NCBI GenBank assembly: GCA_029449245.1
Contig: JANATF010000005.1
Location: 2,790,001-2,854,000 of the forward strand
DNA from: Mortierella alpina
Taxonomy: Eukaryota > Mortierellomycota > Mortierellomycetes > Mortierellales > Mortierellaceae
Reading direction: 5' to 3'
DNA length: 64,000 bases
Shown: positions 57,956 through 64,000 of the stretch, piece by piece
How positions within the stretch are numbered: the stretch's first letter is position 1
How the letters are laid out: every line of letters begins with the position of its first letter
Made by a program: the position numbers and the translations under genes
The notes under the pieces: generated by a model
Databases searched by the model: none
The model's input: only the letters and a program-made list of their open reading frames with translations
Told to the model about the DNA's origin: nothing

Positions 57956-59291
57956 GCTGCTTGTGATGGAAACACTTTGATTCAGGTCGCGAGATTCAAA
58001 GGAATGAACGTGTACGGAATGTGCACGGATGCCTCTGCAATGGGTGGATTCAGAGAGAAGGTGAGTTTACAGGAAGAACAAATGCACAAACCATTGGCAT
58101 GGGCAGTGATGTGTGTGGGAAGGGGGGGTGTATGGCCGCAGGCAGCGACCCTGGCATACAGGCTTGATGTCCAACTTGTTCTCCCTGAATTTTTGCCATC
58201 CATCGTCAAGAACCACTGCTAGCGGCCAGAGGCAGTGCAGTGCAGGAAAGGGGGGAGAGCGCCTTCTCTCTCGGCAAACATTCTCGCGCTGATGACTAGC
58301 CCTCGTGTGTGCGTATCCTAAGCCAGTGTGAACGATGATCATATCCACAGCCTCCAAAAGCAATGGGCCTGGCGGATCGCATGAGGTGCTTGAGTGAAGC
58401 AGTTTCTGGAGGTCCAAGGAAGGGCTAAAATGATGCACAGCACCCCTCAGAGTTTGGGGATGTCATTGTCGAGTGTTCAGGAGATTGCCGCATACAATTG
58501 CGTCCAAGCGCAGCCCAGGGACGTGCCCTCTGCGCTCCCACTGTAGGCGACAAGGTGGCGGACCACCCTGTATCACTTACCCTACCAGTGGTTCTTGACC
58601 AATGTCCTCTCTGCAGTAGCTGGTGCACGAGCACCCCCAGTTGGCGTGCCGCCGCCTTCTAAACCTTCTCGAGGTGAAGTGAAAGAGTAGGTTCCTGAGA
58701 AGTGGAGTAGTCGTGATGAGATATTTCTTTTGCAGGAAAATAATCGCGCACTTTGCTTCCCTCTTGTGGTCAGCAGAATAAGCGCCGATGAGAATCTAAA
58801 GTGTAACGCCCAGGAGCTGGAGATCTACAGCATGAAGAAGCAAGTTGAAAAATGCGGTATTTATCCTATTCGCAGATGGCCATTGCTCGTGCATCAGGTG
58901 TAGGACTCACCTCTGGATGCTATAGCTCAACGTCGCTCAGGAACACCGGTCGTTTTTTGAGGCATTTTTGGCATGCAGTAGGGTGTCTACTTTCCGCCCT
59001 TGCCCCCGGGTAAGAACGAGCACTCTTAGGTAAAAGTGTGCGAGTGGGTGAGAGACTAGACTTCTAAACTTCTAAAGCACGATTACGACCGACTCCCACG
59101 CCTGCTCGCCTTTGTTTCTTCTCCACGCTTGTTCTCGTTTTTTTGTCTTTCTCATCCACTCATCGGTCATCCATTTCCGAGTCTCTGTCAAAACCAAACG
59201 CACTAGCCACCTACCACTGCTTCACCCTTCACCTCTCTGCCATACGCACGTTTCATTCGACTTTGACCCTTCAGCCTGACTACATCGCAAC
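57956..59291. other. Divergent intergenic region
   Basis: 1.3 kb between the kelch gene (-) and the PPxY membrane protein gene (+). No protein-like frame with a proper start; the last 150 bases are C/T-rich like a 5' UTR. I see no RNA gene. Confidence 0.5.
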
Positions 59292-60131
59292 ATGAGCCCT
59301 GTGATCATACACTTCAAGAGCAGCAAGAGGAAAACACTGCAGTCCACGGACTTTCTGTTGGAGACTGAGATGTATCAAAAGGACGCCGATGGCCAAGGCC
59401 AAGAGAAAACAGAACAGGACATCACACTGCAGGAGCACCGCCACAAGTCACTCACTGCCGGTTCAAAGCGGCAAGAGATCTTAGAATCCATCAGCGTCCA
59501 ACCCTATAAGCCCACAGCGTCATATACCTATACAGTGTCAAGTCTTCCAACGACAGTACCGCCCACTGCCACCGCCACGCAAAGGCCCGAAGGCCAATCT
59601 CCTCTCTCAAGCATTGCAGTTCAACTGGTTCTTGGCATGTTAGCAGGCGTCTGCCTCATTGCGGTCTTTCTTCGTTGTCTCCATGTCAACCGCCAACACC
59701 ATGCGTTTATCGAGGCTCGTCATAGGAACTTGAGAGCAGCACACGCTCAGGCTGCGCTTCTTGCCTCAGCCCGTCCAGGCGCAGCAAGTGGCAATGGTGG
59801 AGGTACACATCTGGTGCCAACGAACGAGATGACCTTGGCCGGAAGATTGAATATGTATCAGACGCAGTCTGGTGGCAGAAGGCACCACTACTATCCGTAT
59901 CAGCAGGAAGCACACAGAGATGGAGCCTTGGAGAGCTCAAGTTCGTTTGTGGCGCCTTCGTACGAGCATGATGTGAGTCCACCTCCGTTCTTGACTGCAT
60001 CTGGTAAACCGCCAGCTTATGCAGAAATTGTGAACAGTGGTGCACAACCCACCCCTAGCCAGATGCACAGCACGCTTTCCACGCCACTTTCAAACTCTGA
60101 CCAAGATAGAACATCACAAAGGGCAGAATAA
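59292..60131 (+). CDS. Single-pass membrane protein with PPxY motif
   Basis: Single-exon, 279 residues, family not recognised. The first about 105 residues are polar without a signal peptide, with a Thr/Pro-rich part (SSLPTTVPPTATATQ) just before the membrane. One hydrophobic helix: IAVQLVLGMLAGVCLIAVFL (residues about 110-129). The tail has HVNRQHHAFIEARHRNLRAA, then a Tyr/Gln/His-rich part and near the end SPPPFLTASGKPPAYAEIV. PPAY is a PPxY motif of the type bound by WW domains of Nedd4/Rsp5 ubiquitin ligases, so a cytosolic C-terminus and a Rsp5-adaptor-like role are reasonable but unproven. Start ATG at 59292 follows the C/T-rich leader and a CATCGCAAC context. Confidence 0.68.
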   Translation: MSPVIIHFKSSKRKTLQSTDFLLETEMYQKDADGQGQEKTEQDITLQEHRHKSLTAGSKRQEILESISVQPYKPTASYTYTVSSLPTTVPPTATATQRPEGQSPLSSIAVQLVLGMLAGVCLIAVFLRCLHVNRQHHAFIEARHRNLRAAHAQAALLASARPGAASGNGGGTHLVPTNEMTLAGRLNMYQTQSGGRRHHYYPYQQEAHRDGALESSSSFVAPSYEHDVSPPPFLTASGKPPAYAEIVNSGAQPTPSQMHSTLSTPLSNSDQDRTSQRAE

Positions 60132-63100
60132 ACGATACGACGCGAGATTTACGTTTTTGACCTAGGTTCGTCAGTGGCGTTGCTTATGGCATGAACCACA
60201 ACAGCACAGCATGCACCCAGCCCAGATTGACAACCTACATACATACTCTACTGTACATGTGGGTTTCTGACGGGGCTGTAGCAAACGAAAGACACCTGTA
60301 GAGTCTAGATGATTCTGTATGTGTAGTGCTGCGGAGGAATGTCATTTTGGCTGAGCCTGGTCCCCCCTACTCAGACCTTCTACACCCCCTCTCTGGGTTA
60401 CTATGCAATATTGTTGCATAGCCGCTTTTTTTTTTTTTTTTTTTTTTTTTTTTGCAATCGTTCGCAAGCGTGTTGATCGGAGCATAGACTGCGTATGCGT
60501 ATCCATCGCTGCGCGAATCTTGTCACACCATAAATAGGATCTCCAGTCACCTCGGAGAAAGAGCTCCTCGTACAACATTAAGAAGCATAGTCCATCAAGG
60601 GTCAACCACGGATCAAGATTTCAAGGTGTAAAAAGTGTCAAGTATGCGGGGTCAAGCGTCATGAAGAGAGCCACCGCGATTTGGACAATGCTGGGCAATG
60701 GGACCCTTACCCAATGTTGTTCAGTGGTTATCGCAAGAGTTGTAAACCTTGGGTATAACACGGAGCACCGCCCTATTTATTACTTCCAATTTGCTCTCTT
60801 GTTCTCAGTAGTCAGTGGAACGGAATGGACGCCAAGCGGCTTCTCCTTGACGTCGCCTCTCCTTGTTTGTCTGACTTCGACGACCCCCCCTCTCGCTTCC
60901 GCAAAGAGTTTTTTTTCTTTTTTTGAGCAAATGTCGTCTTCACATTCCGTCGCCGTGTCTGATTTTTTTTTCTTTGGTCGTGTGAGTAAGGAGGTGCCTG
61001 GACTGTGCATAGTGCATCGATACACTTTGATACGACATCGCCCATGCCCAATGGATCTGAGGTTCAATGCATTCGCGATAGTGAATGCGAGGTCGCAACA
61101 CAGATGAGAGCTCTACTGCCGGTGACGAAGTGCTTGGCATTAAGAGCAGTTCAGAACGATCGAATGTCGCTTGTTCGCGTGGGTCAACTCAGCTCGAAAA
61201 ATGATTATATCTAGGGACGTTACGGCGCGAGGGATACATACCTGCAGCTTCATAATTGTCGTGGGTTTTCTAGATCGTTTCAGTGAAGGACTTCGAGTCA
61301 GACAGTACGGCTGTACTGCAGTGCCAAAGAAGCCCCAGGCTTACAGGATTTGCCTTGGACTCCCATGCATAGCATAGACACAACGCGGAAACGCCAGACG
61401 CCCAACAGCGTGCGTCTTGTATGCGCGATGCTTTTGCATGGAGAATGGAGAGCAGCAGCATGCGAACCCTGTTTTTTTCGACTCGGCCCCTGCCCAATTT
61501 ACCTCTCAGCGCTTGATTGGGTTTTCAAGAGCAGGGAGCATTGGTTTAAAAATATAATCCTGTCAATCTGTCTCTGGAAATAGAATCTTTTCCGTCCTTC
61601 ATATTGTCGCTGCTTGTATTTTTCGGGTTCAAGAGACACACGCTTGCAACAATGGGCCCGGAGGAGCCTGCGTGGGCTGGACAGACTGAGTAAGCACCAA
61701 GCAGGGTGACATGGGTCGTGGCTATCGTATTCATTTAACAGCTATGATCCTTTTTTTTTTTTTTTACGTTTTATTATCGTACTTTTGCTCTTAGCTCCTT
61801 CTGCACTCGCCATAACGCATTTTTGTTTTCTTTCCGTTTCCCCGCCAGGCAGCCTTCATCCTCGCTCTGACACACACCCTCAGTCGCTTTCTCATTCCCG
61901 CTCTATCTTTGCATATCCCTTCCTGTCCATTTCTCAGGTACGATCCTTACAAACAGAACGGAGAAACGGTTGCAGTTCCAGTTCCACATCGACATATTAT
62001 TACCATCAGACCACCCCCCCGTTTCGCGCCTCCCACAGCAGTGTGCAATCAGGTACTGTACCGCATATCAATGCCGAGTTGCTTTTCGGGCCCAAGTGTT
62101 CATAGTGGGCGGGATCGTTTTACAGTTTTTTTTTCTGTGCCTGAAGGTCCAAGCCCCGATTAGGGAGGGCCCGGCGTGTATACACTTTGGATTGTAGCTT
62201 TGATTCATATATATATATTCTATTTGCATCGCCACATGATTCTGATCAAGAGAAAAGGCTGCAAGTTTGGGAGCTTTGGTCCCTTGGAAAATGCCTTGGA
62301 CCCAAATGCAGGCATGGGGATGAACTTTCCAAATGTTTTGGGCTGTTACATTCCTTTTATCTTGTTGTTGGCTGGAGCAAGGTCTATGGATCTAGCTTCG
62401 AATGTGAGGCTGAAGGTCGAGAGATAGATCTATCGGTATATCGGTAGCGTTGTTTACCCAGGGAAAATGTGTGCGGGCTGGCAGCACGGGAGAGCCAAGT
62501 GCAGTAGAAAGGGAACAGAAAAAGGGGGGGAGGAGAGGAGGAGAAAAAAAAAAGGACACCACACGACCACTGCGCGCTACATTGCTCACACGACAAAACC
62601 CAAAACACCAATCCTCTGCACACGACACCTTTGTGCAATGGCGTGTGCAGTTGTTATTTTAGCCATCAAGGCTGGGGGCCAAAGGCGAGATGGCGGAGAG
62701 GAGGCAGAGAGCGAGATATAAATACCGCACGCATACACACACACCATAACCCAGAAAAGAAAAGTTTTCTGTACCTTCTTTTTTGCTAATACAGTGGCCC
62801 CCCTTCTCCCTCTGTCCCTCTCTCTTCTCTCTTCTGCTCTCGTATTCTCGCTCTCTTTGTCCTCCGTCGTTTATTCCTTGTCCGCTTTTTCCATCCTCAT
62901 CTCCTCGTCGCCCATCCCTCATCTGTGTCGGTGCCATCCCTCCATCTGCACACACTTGCCCTGCCCACCCCCTCTCCCCAGAGCAGCCGCATACCGCGCG
63001 TAATAACATTTCCGGTTTTTGATACATAAGCCGGCAAATCCTCGGTATCAACGTACGTTGGCTTCTGGGTTTTTCTGCTGGCTGCTTACAAGTACACCCG

Positions 63101-63494
63101 GCCCCGGCCAGTAGCACACTCGCTGCTAAGCCTTTATCCATGCCAACTATGAAGCCTCGGCCCGATGACTAGGCGTGCGTGGCGCCTGTCATTGGCCAGG
63201 TGCGCGATCGGACGCCTACTGAAACGTGTGCTGCCAATACTCGTTCACAGAGTTGGTGTGCGCAATGACTTTCCCCGAGTTGCCGTGCGTTGCGCAAGGG
63301 GCACATTGCTGTCGTTTGCCTTCAATCATCGCCGAGGCGCACTCAGCAACAGCAGCGATGACAAATTACGCTTACAGCTGCGTAACATATAATAATCAAA
63401 CATCGCCCTTCTTTTGTCTTTCCTTTGCCTTCCATATCTGCCTATGTTTCCACCTAGACATCCCAAGAAGACCTTTCATTCCTAAACCACTGCC
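60132..63494. other. 3.4-kb region without a supported gene
   Basis: The longest gene-poor stretch. It contains a T homopolymer of 28 (60426..60453), several shorter T and A runs, and a long pyrimidine-rich tract (62770-62990) on the plus strand upstream of the SPX gene. Open frames are short and not protein-like. It may include a long 5' UTR or unannotated RNA, but nothing can be supported. Confidence 0.5.
60426..60453. repeat. T28 homopolymer
   Basis: An uninterrupted run of 28 T on the plus strand. On the minus strand this is an A28 run, as left by retroposition or simple slippage; no retroposed gene is recognisable beside it. Confidence 0.9.
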
Positions 63495-63878
63495 ATGAAG
63501 TTTGGAGATCATCTTAGCCTGTCCATTCAACCGGATTGGTCCTTCAACTATATCTCGTACGACGAACTGAAGAATGTCCTCAAGACTAGAACCCACTCAC
63601 AGCTCTGGAACGAAACGGATGAGGGCTATTTCGTAGAGCTCTTGGAACGTGAGCTGGAGAAGGTCTACAGCTTCCAAAACGTCAAGGTTGGTGAGATCCG
63701 TAGAAAGCTGGACTTTTACAGCTCCCAGGCCCAGGAATTCAAGAAGAACGGAGCTGAGGAGGAAACCTGGCGCGCACTCGAGGTCGAAATTTACAAGCTC
63801 GTTGCTGAGATCGATGTGCTGGCAAAGTACACTCGCCTCAACTACACTGGGTTCCTCAAGATCGTCAAGAAGCACGAC
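63495..63878 (+). CDS. SPX-domain protein, first exon (3' partial)
   Basis: The first 128 codons of a phosphate-sensing protein; the exon ends at a GTAAGT donor and the gene continues past the window. The start KFGDHLSLSIQPDWSFNYIS is the SPX N-terminus (MKFG..L.....W...Y..Y..LK), followed by YDELKNVLK, YFVELLERELEKVYSFQNVK and the third-helix signature LAKYTRLNYTGFLKIVKKHD with the lysines that bind inositol pyrophosphates. SPX N-termini occur in VTC2-4, XPR1/SYG1, PHO81, PHO87/90 and GDE1; with only this exon the subtype cannot be fixed, though the direct MKFG start and the close spacing suit VTC or GDE1/PHO81 types. Confidence 0.9.
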
Positions 63879-64000
63879 GTAAGTTGACCCTCGATTGTTG
63901 CCCTCTCCGCCCCCTCGTTCCTTGCAGTAGGACGAACAATGGTGCACTTGCATCGCACTCCACCATGTTTCTTGTTCCACCACGATTCACTGCCCCTGCA

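Noticed and set aside
60661-61107. 148-codon plus-strand frame
   Set aside because: Low-complexity Phe/Ser content from T runs, no conserved motif and no splice partner.

Overview
This is a eukaryotic, intron-rich, compact nuclear genome window, almost certainly from a filamentous early-diverging fungus. Mortierellomycota is my best guess. Most genes have short GT-AG introns (about 45-110 nt), the proteins are clearly opisthokont/fungal (PMP3, LAS1, RPF2, MTR4, SDS3, TAD2, ASE1, a HYM1/MO25 scaffold, Rheb), and animal-like genes lost from yeasts (cytoplasmic dynein, a Snapin-like protein, DET1) sit among them. Exon coordinates were read by eye from splice signals, reading frame and family alignment from memory; no search was run.

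Layout. 0-8.5 kb: 3' end of the dynein heavy chain (+), SDS3-like Rpd3/Sin3 subunit (-), TTC9-like TPR protein (-), PMP3 (+), TAD2/ADAT2 (+), profilin (+). 8.9-12.5 kb: a secreted serine/threonine/proline-rich tandem-repeat protein (-) carrying three copies of a cysteine module. 13-18 kb: LAS1 (+) and a secreted class-2-like lipase (+). 18-27 kb: HYM1/MO25 (-), then a divergent pair: Snapin-like (-) and an unrecognised 1129-residue protein (+). 27.5-28.3 kb: a disrupted small gene with a CPCC motif. 28.5-32 kb: ASE1/PRC1 (+). 34-38 kb: an unnamed beta-rich protein (+) and GAPDH (-). 38.7-46.7 kb: a possible 58-residue ORF (+), MTR4 helicase (-), Rheb (-), an RS-rich protein (+), an ACAD10-type HAD protein (-). 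47-51.8 kb: RPF2 (-), a REEP/YOP1 protein with a large insert (+), an EMI1/DUF3128 protein (-). 52.8-60 kb: DET1 (+), a kelch-repeat membrane protein (-), a PPxY membrane protein (+). 60.1-63.5 kb has no supported gene. The window ends inside the first exon and intron of an SPX-domain gene (+).

There is no operon logic. Genes are single units, often as divergent pairs with short shared promoters. Themes include ribosome biogenesis and RNA processing (LAS1, RPF2, MTR4, TAD2, RS-rich protein), cytoskeleton and division (dynein, profilin, ASE1, MO25), and endolysosome/ER/TOR biology (Snapin-like, Rheb, REEP). No rRNA, tRNA, CRISPR array or intact transposon was found.

The most unusual items are the triplicated cysteine-module/mucin-like gene with fossil exon duplication, a fungal DET1, a perfect 8 x 13-bp tandem repeat in the DET1 promoter region, and a set of micro-exons.
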